From NCBI GenBank assembly GCA_029259935.1, contig JAJDEH010000444.1, forward strand, positions 1 through 64,000: a DNA stretch of 64,000 bases, read 5' to 3'. The stretch is from Planctomycetota bacterium (GTDB taxonomy: Bacteria; Planctomycetota; Planctomycetia; Pirellulales; Pirellulaceae). Below are positions 1 through 8,868 of this stretch, in pieces. Below the pieces are notes generated by a model, which had not been told where the DNA came from, made no database searches, and saw only the letters and a list, made by a program, of their open reading frames with translations. The stretch's first letter is position 1. Each line of letters begins with the position of its first letter. Both the position numbers and the translations under genes were made by a program.

Positions 1-72
1 ATGCTGGCAAAACTTCGGACGTTTTCGCTTCTGGGAATCGAAGGTAGACAAAAAGGGCCACCCATATTTTGA
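1..72 (+). pseudogene. N-terminal stub of a YifB/ComM-like Mg-chelatase-family gene
   Basis: The first bases read as an ATG-started frame of 23 codons beginning MLAKLRTFSLLGIEG, then running into unrelated residues and a TGA stop. The opening 14 residues look like the conserved start of YifB/ComM AAA+ proteins, which commonly begin with a TFSLLGIxA segment. The homology stops abruptly near base 44, so only a fragment remains; the break lies about 100 bases before the RAYT transposase gene. The match is short and from memory of the family, so it could be coincidence or an artefact of the window edge. Confidence 0.4.
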
Positions 73-143
73 TTGCACCGCGTGCGGATTTCTGTTAGGC
101 TTTGGTGAATTCGATGATAGGGTCAATGAAATAGGAGCGGCAG

Positions 144-1220
144 ATGGCTCGTATTCCGCGACAAGAATTGATTGACGAGACGGAAGTTGGTATGTACCAC
201 TGCGTGAATCGGTGCGTGCGGCGGGCGTTTCTTTGTGGGGAAGATCCGTTTTCCGGAAAGAATTTTGATCATCGTAAAGGCTGGATTCGTCAGCGGTTGG
301 AGTTTCTGGCGGGCCAGTTTGGGATCGATGTTTGCGGCTTTGCGGTGATGAGTAATCATAGTCATGTCGTGTTGCGGAATCGGCCGGATGTGGTGGCCAC
401 TTGGTCCGACAAAGAGGTGGCTCGGCGGTGGTGGAACTTGTTTCCCAGTCGCCGCGAGGAGGACGGCAGCCCGGCCAAACCTCGGGCTCATGAATTGGAG
501 ATGCTGATGGCCGACTCGCGGGCTTTGGAGGAACGGCGAAAACGATTGTCGAGCCTGTCTTGGTTCATGCGGTGTTTGTGCGAAACGGTCGCTCGGCGAG
601 CGAATAAAGAGGACGAATGCACGGGGCGGTTTTGGGAAGGGCGTTACAAGTGCCAACGGCTGTTGGATGAAGCGGCGATTTTGGCTTGCAGTGTGTATGT
701 CGACTTGAACCCGATCCGCGCGGGCGTGGCGAAAACTCCCGAGAGTAGCCGGTTTACGGCGGCTTATGATCGGATTCAGGTGCGGAAAGGTGGGGCGAAC
801 GGTCGCTCAGCCGCGGGTAAGCGAACCGCGCCGACGAGCCGCTCGTCGTCCGCGGAGCAGGCGGACGGTTGGTTGAGTCCGGTGGAACTTGGCGAGCACC
901 AGGAAGCGAAGAGTTCGCCGAGATCGCGCCGTGCTTCCAACAAAGGCTTTCTGCCGGTCTCGCTGACCGAGTACTTGCGCCTGCTGGATTGGACGGGCCG
1001 GCAAGCTCGCAAAGACAAGCGAGGCCGTATTCCGCCGGATTTGGCTCCGATTTTGGAGCGGCTACACGTAGCGAGCGACCACTGGGTGGAAACAGTGCTG
1101 CATTTCGGCCGCTGGTTCCGCCGCGCGGCGGGGCGAGCGGTCAGTTTGGCTGAAGAAGCCGAGCGTCACGACCGGCATTGGCTGCACGGGATCAAGACGA
1201 GCCGTAAAGCGTTCGCCTAG
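144..1220 (+). CDS. REP-associated tyrosine (Y1/RAYT-type) transposase
   Basis: This 358-residue protein resembles the Y1 HUH transposases called RAYTs or TnpA-REP, which cut and move single-stranded hairpin DNA using two histidines and one tyrosine. The sequence shows the HUH motif as NHSH (His72 and His74), a candidate nucleophile Tyr168 in the segment FWEGRYKCQ, and the family-typical YVDLNPIRAG at 185-194. The C-terminal half (after about residue 210) is basic and not recognisable. The ATG is preceded by an AGGAG ribosome site seven bases upstream. No terminal hairpins clearly belonging to this gene were found beside it, which is usual for RAYTs, as they are single-copy domesticated genes whose targets are dispersed REP hairpins. 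Paired-hairpin repeats at 8816, 12181 and 25318 are candidate substrates; that link is inference. Confidence 0.85.
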   Translation: MARIPRQELIDETEVGMYHCVNRCVRRAFLCGEDPFSGKNFDHRKGWIRQRLEFLAGQFGIDVCGFAVMSNHSHVVLRNRPDVVATWSDKEVARRWWNLFPSRREEDGSPAKPRAHELEMLMADSRALEERRKRLSSLSWFMRCLCETVARRANKEDECTGRFWEGRYKCQRLLDEAAILACSVYVDLNPIRAGVAKTPESSRFTAAYDRIQVRKGGANGRSAAGKRTAPTSRSSSAEQADGWLSPVELGEHQEAKSSPRSRRASNKGFLPVSLTEYLRLLDWTGRQARKDKRGRIPPDLAPILERLHVASDHWVETVLHFGRWFRRAAGRAVSLAEEAERHDRHWLHGIKTSRKAFA

Positions 1221-2078
1221 ACGAAGAGTTTGGCAGAGTGATTTCTTGTCTGTCTTCCGGTTGAGATGAATTGGCGGCCCTATCTTCAATTTTCCCGCTG
1301 TCCATCAACTAACTCTGCATCGCTACGTTCGATTAACGGAACGGCGTTTGGCTCTTTGGATGTTTCCGCGTTAGGTTGCCTAGCGGCTGATCTAGCGGGG
1401 TGACGGCAGTCGTTGCAACTAGGTGATGTTCAATCACCTGACCGCGGCGGAACAGCTCACAGCGGTGGCGAAGGTTTCATTTCCGCGCCGAAGATTCTGT
1501 TTTTGGGTACAATGTAAAAAGTAGAAGAGAGTGATTGCGGGGCTTTGACGCGCTCGGCCGTTTGTTAAACAAAACCGGTGGATGGCGCGGGGCTTTTCCG
1601 AGTTTGATTTCCGAGTTTGAATTCCGAGTTTGATTTCCGAGTTTGAATTCTAGGCGACTGGATGAGAGTGCGCGCTTCCGGTACGCCGTGTTCGAGAAAT
1701 GATTGCAAAATGCCAGTGTGTTGCCAGAATGCCAGACGCCCGCGGAACAAGACCGCGCGACGAATGTCTCGGCAGCAACTTCATTCATTACAATCGGTTA
1801 GCGATGAGTGTCCGAGAAGGCGACCATCAGCCAATCCGAGCATGGAGGCGATTTTCCGTATGTTACACAGAAGCGAGTGCCCCGCTTTGGGGAACGACCC
1901 GCGAGATGCATGTTGGCGTACTGCCTTGGTGGACTGCAAACGCTGGAGTACAGACTGGGACGGGGCGGACCCTGTTTGGGGCAACTACGTCCGAGGCAAC
2001 TACGAACAACTCAAGGAGATCGATAGATGCCGGCGACAATGGTGGCGAGCCGGCTCCGACAACTTTCGAAATCAAAAG
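1221..2078. other. Long non-coding stretch, no supported gene
   Basis: Open frames exist on both strands but none has a recognisable protein family, a clear ribosome site or codon structure like the neighbours, and the longest plus-strand frames run through the tRNA on the other strand. Visible structure is a hairpin with 7-base arms AGGTGAT/ATCACCT at 1421-1439 and the 13-base tandem repeat listed separately. Confidence 0.6.
1596..1646. repeat. Tandem repeat, four copies of a 13-base unit
   Basis: The core TTCCGAGTTTGA occurs at 1596, 1609, 1622 and 1635, always 13 bases apart, with the thirteenth base alternating T and A. All four cores are identical, so the array is young or under selection. 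It lies in non-coding DNA between the transposase and tRNA-Sec. Confidence 0.9.
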
Positions 2079-2175
2079 CGGAAGTGCATGGGAATCGAAC
2101 CCACCGGCGACGCGGTTAACACGCCGCCCAACGGTTTTGAAGACCGGGGCCACCACCAGGTGTGCAAGCACTTCC
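2079..2175 (-). tRNA. selC: tRNA-Sec (anticodon TCA)
   Basis: Read on the minus strand this is a 97-base tRNA with the features that separate selenocysteine tRNA from all others: an 8-base-pair acceptor stem (GGAAGTGC at the 5' end pairing with GCACTTCC), a long variable arm, and the anticodon loop CTTCAAA carrying TCA at 2138-2140. The T-arm GGTTCGATTCC is present, and the discriminator base is G. CCA is not encoded. The product is charged with serine, converted by SelA, and delivered to UGA codons by SelB. No selA, selB or selD lies in the window and no gene here was seen to need a UGA read-through. Confidence 0.93.
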
Positions 2176-2427
2176 GTCCCTGCTTTGTCAGGGTTTTGCT
2201 TTTTCTTTTGTACGGTTCTTTTTCTTCTTCTGTACGATTCCTTTTCATTGCTGTTCGCATGCCGGATCTCAACGCGTACTTCCGCAACGGAAATCGCTTG
2301 AACGCGAATTTATCATTCTACCTCCCCTGCCCTCCTCCGGAAAGCAGTTCTTCTCCCGCGTGCTGTCCTGTGTTTACTTCACCCGGGAGGCGCGGGCAGA
2401 AAACCGTGGACCGACGGCCGGCTCCCT
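2176..2427. other. T-rich non-coding region upstream of tRNA-Sec
   Basis: This is the upstream side of the minus-strand tRNA and the downstream side of the PAC2 gene. On the plus strand a short hairpin (CCCTG 2178-2182 with CAGGG 2189-2193) is followed by T-runs, which would resemble a terminator, but no plus-strand gene ends here. The pyrimidine-rich stretch contains two copies of a TGTACG motif about 25 bases apart (near 2214 and 2240). No promoter for the tRNA could be assigned with confidence. Confidence 0.4.
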
Positions 2428-3270
2428 TCACGGCTCTTCGGCTTCAAATTCCGGTAGCTCATTGTCGTATTGAATTTCGAGTTGGCGGACCTGTTCGGCA
2501 AGTTCTTCGTCTTCCTCCACCGCGCTGGAGACTTCGAGTTCCCACTGCGTGCCCGCGCTTTGAAGGTCATCCAGCTTCAACGGCAACTTCAAAATCGTGG
2601 ATAGCCGCCGAGTGACCGCGGCAATGCTCATGGGATTAGTGCCTTGCAGATAGCCCGGTATTTCCGCGACCAAGGAGACCATTTCCAAGCCGACACGGCT
2701 CGCCTGAGTCATGAGGTAAGTCGTAAACGAACCAGGCCCCTCATAGCCCGTGCGCCGCACACCATACTGTTCGATCTGAGGCAACAGCGACTCGTCCGAA
2801 CAAGTGGTGAACAATCGCGGTTCCCGTGTGTGGGGGACGCTGCCCCCGAAGGAGCCAACGAACACAATGCGTTTGATGCCGACGGTCCTCGTGAGCTCAA
2901 AGATGCACTCGCCAAACGTGCGCCACCGCAGATTGGGTTCCTTGCCGACGAACAGTACGAGTTGAGCTTCTTCGTAGTAATAAAACGTATTCGACGGCAT
3001 ATCGACTTGTTTGACCAGGCCGTCTTCGATTTCAATATGCGGCCGAAACATCGCGGCGATTTCCATGGGACCGGGGCAGTTGTAAATGTAAAACAACTCG
3101 GCGTCGATTTCCGCGAAGGGTTTCGCGTCGACCAGTTCCACCAGCCGCTCGACCGTTCCAGTCGAAACATCGCCTCCGTCCATCCAGCCGGAAAACGCCA
3201 GGACCAAAGTGGCGTCCTGCATTTTGGGACGCCGACGAAACCTGAGTAATTGCTCCAAATCTTCATTCAT
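2428..3270 (-). CDS. PAC2 family protein
   Basis: The 280-residue protein has the layout of the PAC2 family (named for proteasome assembly chaperone 2; bacterial and archaeal members are cytoplasmic proteins of unproven function). Visible family traits are the early AFSGWMDGGDVSTG segment, a central YYYEEAQLVLFVGKEPN strand region, VFVGSFGGSVPHTR, and the GPGSFTTYLMTQA region. The C-terminus is acidic (EEDEELAEQ and ELPEFEAEEP). There is no signal peptide. It stands alone, divergent from the sulfatase-like gene, with 136 bases between the two start codons that would hold both promoters. A proteasome link cannot be argued from this window. Confidence 0.85.
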   Translation of the reverse strand: MNEDLEQLLRFRRRPKMQDATLVLAFSGWMDGGDVSTGTVERLVELVDAKPFAEIDAELFYIYNCPGPMEIAAMFRPHIEIEDGLVKQVDMPSNTFYYYEEAQLVLFVGKEPNLRWRTFGECIFELTRTVGIKRIVFVGSFGGSVPHTREPRLFTTCSDESLLPQIEQYGVRRTGYEGPGSFTTYLMTQASRVGLEMVSLVAEIPGYLQGTNPMSIAAVTRRLSTILKLPLKLDDLQSAGTQWELEVSSAVEEDEELAEQVRQLEIQYDNELPEFEAEEP

Positions 3271-3406
3271 GCTTTCAGTCTATCGCAACTCGGGCATTTT
3301 GTCTGGCAGGCGACCGCGCCTGCCGCGCCGGTTGAGGCAAACGCTCGGCTGCCGGTGCCTGAAATTCAAGACTTGACTTGGCACTTGATAAGGCTAACCT
3401 GCTCGC

Positions 3407-4633
3407 ATGCCCAAACCAAAACACGCGATGGTGATTGTCCTGGATCGATTGGGAGCGGGATTTCTAGGTCCGTATGGAAACACGTGGCTGGATACGCCCC
3501 AGTTGAATCGGTTGGCGGCCCAATCGCTCACGTTTGACACCGCGCTGATCGATTCCCCACGGATTGATTTATTGTATCGGTCGTATTGGCAAGGATTGCA
3601 TGCGGCCCACGCTGGCAAGGCGGCCGATTCGCCGAGCTTGCCGGAAAGGCTAGACTCGCAGGGAGTCGAGAGTGCTTTGATTAGCGATGCGACGCCGATC
3701 GGCGAATTGTTGATGGCTTCTCATTTTTCGGAAACCGTGAAGGTGGCGACAGCCCCGGCGGCCAAAGCAGCGGTTGAAATTGGACAAACACAAATTGCCC
3801 GACTGTGCGCGGAAACGATCGACTATTTACAGTCGAGAAGCTTGCCCGGTTTGTTATGGGTTCACGCGGACGCCATGAGCGGTCCTTGGGACGCGCCGTC
3901 GGCGTTACGAGACCAGTTCGCCGATGAGGACGATCCTCTGCCCCCCGATTTCGTCCAACCCCCGGCCCTTGAAATCTCACCCGATTTCGATCCCGATGAA
4001 TTGCTAGGAATCACGCATGCCTATGCCGGCCAGGTCGCGTTAACGGATGTCTGCTTGGGAGCATTACTGGATGCCGTGGATTCGCTCTATCGCGACCGCG
4101 ACCTGCTGCTTGTGCTTACGTCCGCGCGCGGTTATCCACTCGGCGAGCATCACATCATCGGCCCGGTCCGAGACGCCCTTTATGGAGAACTTCTGCATGT
4201 GCCGTTCATGGTGCGGCTGCCGGAAGGACAGTTCGCGGCCCAGCGTAGCGCGGCGATCGTCCAACCGGTGGACCTCTTTGCGACCCTCTTGGACTGGTTC
4301 GCACCTGAAGATCAGCCCACCGCCAGGCATGGCAAGAGTTTGCTAAGTCTGGCCCGAGGGGAAACGGTCGCGGGAGATGATCGGGCCTTGTCGATCCATG
4401 CGGAACAACTATCGATTCGGACGCGCGCGTGGTTTCTTCAATCCGACGGCGAATCGAACCGCCTCTACGCAAAGCCGGACGATCGTTGGGAGGTGAACGA
4501 AATCGCGGACCGCTGCCAGGACATTGTCGTGGAATTGGAAGCCGCGGTCCACGACTTTACGCTGGCCGTTCAGGGCGACGAAGAGCCTGACTTGCATCCT
4601 CTTTCCGAGATTCTCGTCGCAGGCATCGACTAG
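3407..4633 (+). CDS. Sulfatase-fold protein lacking catalytic residues
   Basis: The 408-residue protein follows the alkaline phosphatase/sulfatase fold: strand VIVLDRLGAGFLGPYGN at the N-terminus, then TPQLNRLAAQSLTFDTA, and a late TSARGYPLGEHH followed by LLHVPFMVRLP. In active sulfatases the first segment carries two adjacent aspartates, the SP-x-C-x-P-x-R motif carries the cysteine turned into formylglycine, and the late motif reads TSDHG. Here these are Asp13-Arg14, SPRIDLLY with isoleucine at the cysteine position, and TSARG. Metal and nucleophile sites are therefore lost, so I infer a non-catalytic member. No signal peptide is visible, unlike most planctomycete sulfatases, which are exported. 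A phosphatase-like or binding role is possible; the function is unknown. Confidence 0.8.
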   Translation: MPKPKHAMVIVLDRLGAGFLGPYGNTWLDTPQLNRLAAQSLTFDTALIDSPRIDLLYRSYWQGLHAAHAGKAADSPSLPERLDSQGVESALISDATPIGELLMASHFSETVKVATAPAAKAAVEIGQTQIARLCAETIDYLQSRSLPGLLWVHADAMSGPWDAPSALRDQFADEDDPLPPDFVQPPALEISPDFDPDELLGITHAYAGQVALTDVCLGALLDAVDSLYRDRDLLLVLTSARGYPLGEHHIIGPVRDALYGELLHVPFMVRLPEGQFAAQRSAAIVQPVDLFATLLDWFAPEDQPTARHGKSLLSLARGETVAGDDRALSIHAEQLSIRTRAWFLQSDGESNRLYAKPDDRWEVNEIADRCQDIVVELEAAVHDFTLAVQGDEEPDLHPLSEILVAGID

Positions 4634-4824
4634 CATGCTTATCGGTCCGCTAGCAATAGGGAGATTGCAAGGATGTCGAGAATTGTCCGGAAAGCAATTT
4701 TTCCCTAAGAACAACGACCAGTGTTTCGAAAAACGGCTTGGTAGCTGGCCTCCATCATTTTAGCCGCCACGCTTAATTCCGGGCTGGCGAGAATTTCAGT
4801 GGGCTGTCTATAATTCCGCTCCTT

Positions 4825-4860
4825 GTTGCGGAAGCCTTCCACGTTGCGGAAGTTTTCCAC
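4825..4860. repeat. Two tandem 18-base palindromic units upstream of a secreted protein gene
   Basis: GTTGCGGAAGCCTTCCAC is followed directly by GTTGCGGAAGTTTTCCAC (16 of 18 bases identical). The first unit contains the perfect palindrome GGAAG-C-CTTCC. The pair lies about 110-150 bases before the probable start at 4972 in an otherwise featureless gap (4634-4971), so it could be an operator; no regulator is identified. Confidence 0.7.
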
Positions 4861-4971
4861 GCAGCAAAACTTAATCCCTCTATATCGAAAATGCTCGGAC
4901 AAGGATGTCCGCAAATTTCACCATCGGCGAAGGAACGCCGTCGAGGGTGTGCTGAGCGCGCGATACTCCGG

Positions 4972-7900
4972 ATGATTCCGGTGGCTGCTTGCTGCTGCGC
5001 TTTGCTCATCGCATCGTCGGCTCGGTCCCAGGAAACGAATCTTCGACTTCGCATCGCCTGGGGAAACGGCGCGCCACGAACCTGGCAGGCTGAACTTTCG
5101 ATTTCCGAAGGATCGTTCGCCGATGCAACTCCGTTGGGATTGGAGCCGAACATCCCGGGGTCGATCGAAGTCTCGGACGGGAAGCTTCGCGTGCATGGAC
5201 GCAGCCCCCGTACTTACGATGGAATCGATGTGTTGGTTACCGCGCCGCGAGACGCATTGCTTACGGTTTCGCTGACTCCCGATGGCCAACGCACCGAAGA
5301 GCATCAAGAGCAGGTGACGATATCGACGCTCATCTCCAAGATCCATACGCGTTCGATTGACGACCAACGAAACTCGCTTGTCGTGCGGCGTGCGCCCGGC
5401 GACCATCTGCGACTCGACTTTCGACGAGATGCACTCGTCTTCTCGCCCGAGGAGGCTTTTCAACTCACCATCACTCCCCACGAAACGGGGCTGCCGCCCA
5501 ATACGGCGTACAAGATGAGCATTCAGTTGCTCGAAGGACGCGTCAGTCGTGAATTGTGGAACGAGGTCAAGAACGTACGAACCGATGCTGATGGAGAGAT
5601 CGCGGCAATACAGGGTGTCAAGATCCCAGTGCCAGCCCGGGAAGGATTCTACGACGTGGTGGTTTCGCTTAGTCGGCCCCGCCTAGTTCCTACTCCTTTT
5701 GTCCGCGCGGCGGCTCCGCCATTGCCGGCGCGCAAGCTTCAGTTCGTGGTGGTCGATCCCGCCGCCGTTGATCCGGAAGTCAGCGACTGGCGGGTCGAGT
5801 TCGAAATTGATCCCGCCAATCCAGGCTGGTTGGAACGTCTTCGACAATCGCCTCTGATTGTTATTCCAGGATTGCGCAACAAGCCCTTGCACAACGATCG
5901 GTCGCGCAATCGCGCGATGCTGGGCCAGAACTTTGTTGAACTCGCGCCCGGTGGATGGCAGGCTTATCCGATTCCCGTGTCGCGTCCCGGTCGGCCACAC
6001 ATCCTGGATATTGAATACCCCGACGGAAGCCCGCAGACGTTGGGAATCAGCATTGTCGAACCCAACGCCGCCGGCGACGTCGTACCGATAGGTCTTGATA
6101 GCGGAGTCGATGTGCCCGAGCCGCTTGTGCGCGATTTGGCGAAGCCCAGCGTAAAACGCCATCGCCTAGTCTTCTGGCCGCGAACCAGCAGTCCCGTTTT
6201 GCTGTTGACGAATCAGCATGCCAAAAATCCGGCGGTCTTTGGTCGTTTTCTCTTGGTCTCTGGTCCCCCGAAATTGCAGCCCGCAACCGTCAGCGACGAA
6301 GCGCCTGATGAACGCATCATGGCGGCCTATTTTGACAAACCCTTGTTTCCAGAAAACTTCGGAGCCAGCGAAGGGCTCGACCAATGGAGCAAGCAGAGCC
6401 GGGACGATTGGGGCACCTTCTACCAAGGCGGTAGCCGGCTGACCGAGTACCTACGTCACGTTGGCTACAACGCCGCGATCATCTCCGTGGTCTGCGAGGG
6501 AAGCGCGCTCTACCCCAGTCAGCTTCTTCAGTCGACGTCGCGATATGATAACGGGGCGCACTTTTCAACAGGCCAGGACGTAGTCCGCAAGGATGTTTTG
6601 GAATTGCTGTTTCGATTGTTCGATCGGCGTGGCCTCAAACTTGTCCCCGCCATTCGCTTTTCGACGCCACTGCCCGAATTAGAAGCCGTCCTTCGTCGTG
6701 GCGGCGGTGAGGCGGTCGGCATCGAACTGGTCAACGAATTCGGTTCGACATGGTTGCAGCAACGGGCGACCAACCAAGGCTTGGCGCCTTACTACAATCC
6801 GCTGGACGATCGCGTACAGGCCGCGATGCTGAACGTTGTCGCGGAGATCGTCGATCGCTACGGACATCATCCTTCATTTGCTGGGCTATCCTTGCAATTG
6901 GGTCCCTACACGTTTGCTCAACTGCCGGGAGAAAAATGGGGTTACGACGACCGAACTATCGGTGAATTCGAGCGACAGACGGGCCACGTCGTGCCCGGCC
7001 GTGGCGAATCACGTTTCGTGACGCGTGTTGGGCATCTGCGTAATCGGGGTCGTGGCAAGTGGTTGCCTTGGCGGGCCCAAAAACTAAACCAACTGTACGA
7101 CGGCATACGAGAAAAATTGCATGAAAAACAGCCCACGGCCCAACTGTACTTGGCGGCCGCCAACTCGTTGACCAGCGCGGAAATGCAATCGGCGTTGCGG
7201 CCCACGCTGCCGTCTAGAACGGAACTCACGCAGTTGCCGTTGTTGCAGATGGGATTCGATCCTCGTCTGCTCAAGCGAGAGGGAGTGGTAACGCCCCGCC
7301 CGCAGCGTTATCAAGCCAGCAATCATTTTGACGATCATTCTTTCAATTTGCACCTAAGGAACTGGACAACCTTCGACAAACCATTCGGCGCGTCGCGTCA
7401 CCCGAGCCACCTGAACTATTTCGTTCCGTCTCCCCATTCGTTGCCTTCGTTCGACCAAGCTCGTCCCTTCGGCCAAAAGGTCACTCACACTTGGCTGGTC
7501 CCTCATGTTTCCCCTAGCGGCGATGACAACCGGCAGCGTTTCGTCCATGCCCTCGCGGCCTTTGATTCGCAAGCCATGATTGACGGCGGCTGGATGATTC
7601 TGCTGGGACAGGAAGATTCGCTGCGAGATTTGATCACCGCTTATCGCCGCCTGCCGGCAAAGCGGTTTGAGGACGTTAAACCCAGTCGCGGCAAGAAGCA
7701 GGCGGTAACGGTCCGCACGGCGGTCCATGAAGGAAAAACCTACTGCTATTTCGTCAACGATTCGCCTTGGCCGATCGAGGTTGAATTGGGCGTGGATGGC
7801 GCGGCGCGAACTCAAATGCGGTCCCTGGGACGAAAACTTCCCGACTTAGTGCACAAGCGAGGATCATCGTCGTGGCAAATCAAAATGTTGCCATACGACT

Positions 7901-8802
7901 TTGTTGCGGCGGAGTTTTCCACAGCGGATGTTCACCTGAACGAGTGGAGCGCCGATCTGCCGGAGGGCATTGCGAAGGCCTTGCGAACGGCATTGGGCAA
8001 GAAGCTGGATGAGATCAAAGCCCGCCACGGTTCGATGAACAAATCTCCGCCGCTCAATTTCCCTAACGCCGGCTTCGATGCAACGGCCCGGGACGGCGTC
8101 CCCGGTTGGATCCACGTTCGCAATGGACCGGACGTGCGGGTGATTTCCGACGACAAGGAATTTTTCCATCCAAAAGGCATGGAGCGAAGACGAGGCCGCT
8201 CGCTCCGAATGAGCCAAAAGGCGGGTGTCCGCCAAGTCGCCTGGGTTCGCAGCCAGCCGCTGAAGACTCCCAAGACCGGCCGCGTCAAGGTGACGGTTAT
8301 GTTGAAGATTCCCGATGAGGACAAGCAGCCGACGCTGCGCATGGCGATCGAAGCCAAAGTCAACGGCCATACCTATTATCGCTATGCCAGGCTGGGCGCG
8401 GATACGGATTTTCATCTGAAGAGTCGGTGGCAACTGTACGACCTGCCGATTGACGATCTACCGCAGGCGGGTTTGAGCGACTTTCGCGTGGGATTCGATC
8501 TGGTCGGCGGCGGAACCGTGTGGATCGACGACGTCAAGGTTTACGATCGGATGTTCGAAAAGAACGAACAAGACGAGCTACTGAAGCGAATTGCCTACAG
8601 CAAAATACTGCTTATCGAAGAAGGCGATGTCGCTCAATGTCAACAGTTTCTGGAAAGCTTTTGGGCGCAGTTTCTATTGGAACACGTTCCACCGCCCCCG
8701 GTGGTGGCCAAAAACCCTCGCCCCAAGGCACCAGCGCAACCGGCCGCGCCGCCACCTCAAGCCAAGAAAAATTACTTCAATCCCTTCAACCTTTTCCGGT
8801 AG
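4972..8802 (+). CDS. Large secreted protein, family-10-glycosidase-like, with carbohydrate-binding-like C-terminus
   Basis: I place the start at the ATG at 4972 because it gives a signal peptide directly (MIPVAACCCALLIASSARSQ); an in-frame ATG at 4891 would add 27 residues before it, and neither has a clear ribosome site. The roughly 1276-residue protein has an N-terminal beta-rich half, then a middle region with barrel-like features: ELLFRLFDRRGLKLVPAI, IVDRYGHHPSFAGLSLQLG and a long segment about an FDSQAMIDGGWM strand, reminiscent of the GHL/family-10-like glycosidases common in planctomycetes. Near residue 1050 a stretch starting NAGFDATARDGVPGWIHV resembles a CBM4/9-type jelly roll. The tail is proline-rich (PPPPVVAKNPRPKAP). 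Substrate is unknown and catalytic acids cannot be assigned safely. Confidence 0.75.
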   Translation: MIPVAACCCALLIASSARSQETNLRLRIAWGNGAPRTWQAELSISEGSFADATPLGLEPNIPGSIEVSDGKLRVHGRSPRTYDGIDVLVTAPRDALLTVSLTPDGQRTEEHQEQVTISTLISKIHTRSIDDQRNSLVVRRAPGDHLRLDFRRDALVFSPEEAFQLTITPHETGLPPNTAYKMSIQLLEGRVSRELWNEVKNVRTDADGEIAAIQGVKIPVPAREGFYDVVVSLSRPRLVPTPFVRAAAPPLPARKLQFVVVDPAAVDPEVSDWRVEFEIDPANPGWLERLRQSPLIVIPGLRNKPLHNDRSRNRAMLGQNFVELAPGGWQAYPIPVSRPGRPHILDIEYPDGSPQTLGISIVEPNAAGDVVPIGLDSGVDVPEPLVRDLAKPSVKRHRLVFWPRTSSPVLLLTNQHAKNPAVFGRFLLVSGPPKLQPATVSDEAPDERIMAAYFDKPLFPENFGASEGLDQWSKQSRDDWGTFYQGGSRLTEYLRHVGYNAAIISVVCEGSALYPSQLLQSTSRYDNGAHFSTGQDVVRKDVLELLFRLFDRRGLKLVPAIRFSTPLPELEAVLRRGGGEAVGIELVNEFGSTWLQQRATNQGLAPYYNPLDDRVQAAMLNVVAEIVDRYGHHPSFAGLSLQLGPYTFAQLPGEKWGYDDRTIGEFERQTGHVVPGRGESRFVTRVGHLRNRGRGKWLPWRAQKLNQLYDGIREKLHEKQPTAQLYLAAANSLTSAEMQSALRPTLPSRTELTQLPLLQMGFDPRLLKREGVVTPRPQRYQASNHFDDHSFNLHLRNWTTFDKPFGASRHPSHLNYFVPSPHSLPSFDQARPFGQKVTHTWLVPHVSPSGDDNRQRFVHALAAFDSQAMIDGGWMILLGQEDSLRDLITAYRRLPAKRFEDVKPSRGKKQAVTVRTAVHEGKTYCYFVNDSPWPIEVELGVDGAARTQMRSLGRKLPDLVHKRGSSSWQIKMLPYDFVAAEFSTADVHLNEWSADLPEGIAKALRTALGKKLDEIKARHGSMNKSPPLNFPNAGFDATARDGVPGWIHVRNGPDVRVISDDKEFFHPKGMERRRGRSLRMSQKAGVRQVAWVRSQPLKTPKTGRVKVTVMLKIPDEDKQPTLRMAIEAKVNGHTYYRYARLGADTDFHLKSRWQLYDLPIDDLPQAGLSDFRVGFDLVGGGTVWIDDVKVYDRMFEKNEQDELLKRIAYSKILLIEEGDVAQCQQFLESFWAQFLLEHVPPPPVVAKNPRPKAPAQPAAPPPQAKKNYFNPFNLFR

Positions 8803-8815
8803 GCGGTGTCCTTTA

Positions 8816-8867
8816 GTCGCTGATCACTCTGGGATCATGGCGTTTGGTTCGGGGAGTGAACCACGAC
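8816..8867 (+). repeat. Paired-hairpin (REP-like) element, copy 1, degenerate
   Basis: This 52-base element consists of two short hairpins separated by a spacer reading ATGGCGTTT: the first around TGATCACTCTGGGATCA, the second around GGTTCGGGGAGTGAACC. The outer ends read GTCG and CGAC. It matches copies at 12181 and 25318 with several substitutions. It fills the gap between two convergent genes, with the stop codon of the VOC gene one base beyond it, and may act as a bidirectional terminator. Confidence 0.8.
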
Positions 8868-8868
8868 A

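Noticed and set aside
1596..1646. CRISPR array
   Set aside because: The unit is 13 bases with no spacers, and no cas gene occurs in the window.
1662..2615. Long plus-strand open frame of 317 codons
   Set aside because: It runs antisense through the tRNA-Sec gene and the end of the PAC2 gene, and has no family or ribosome site.
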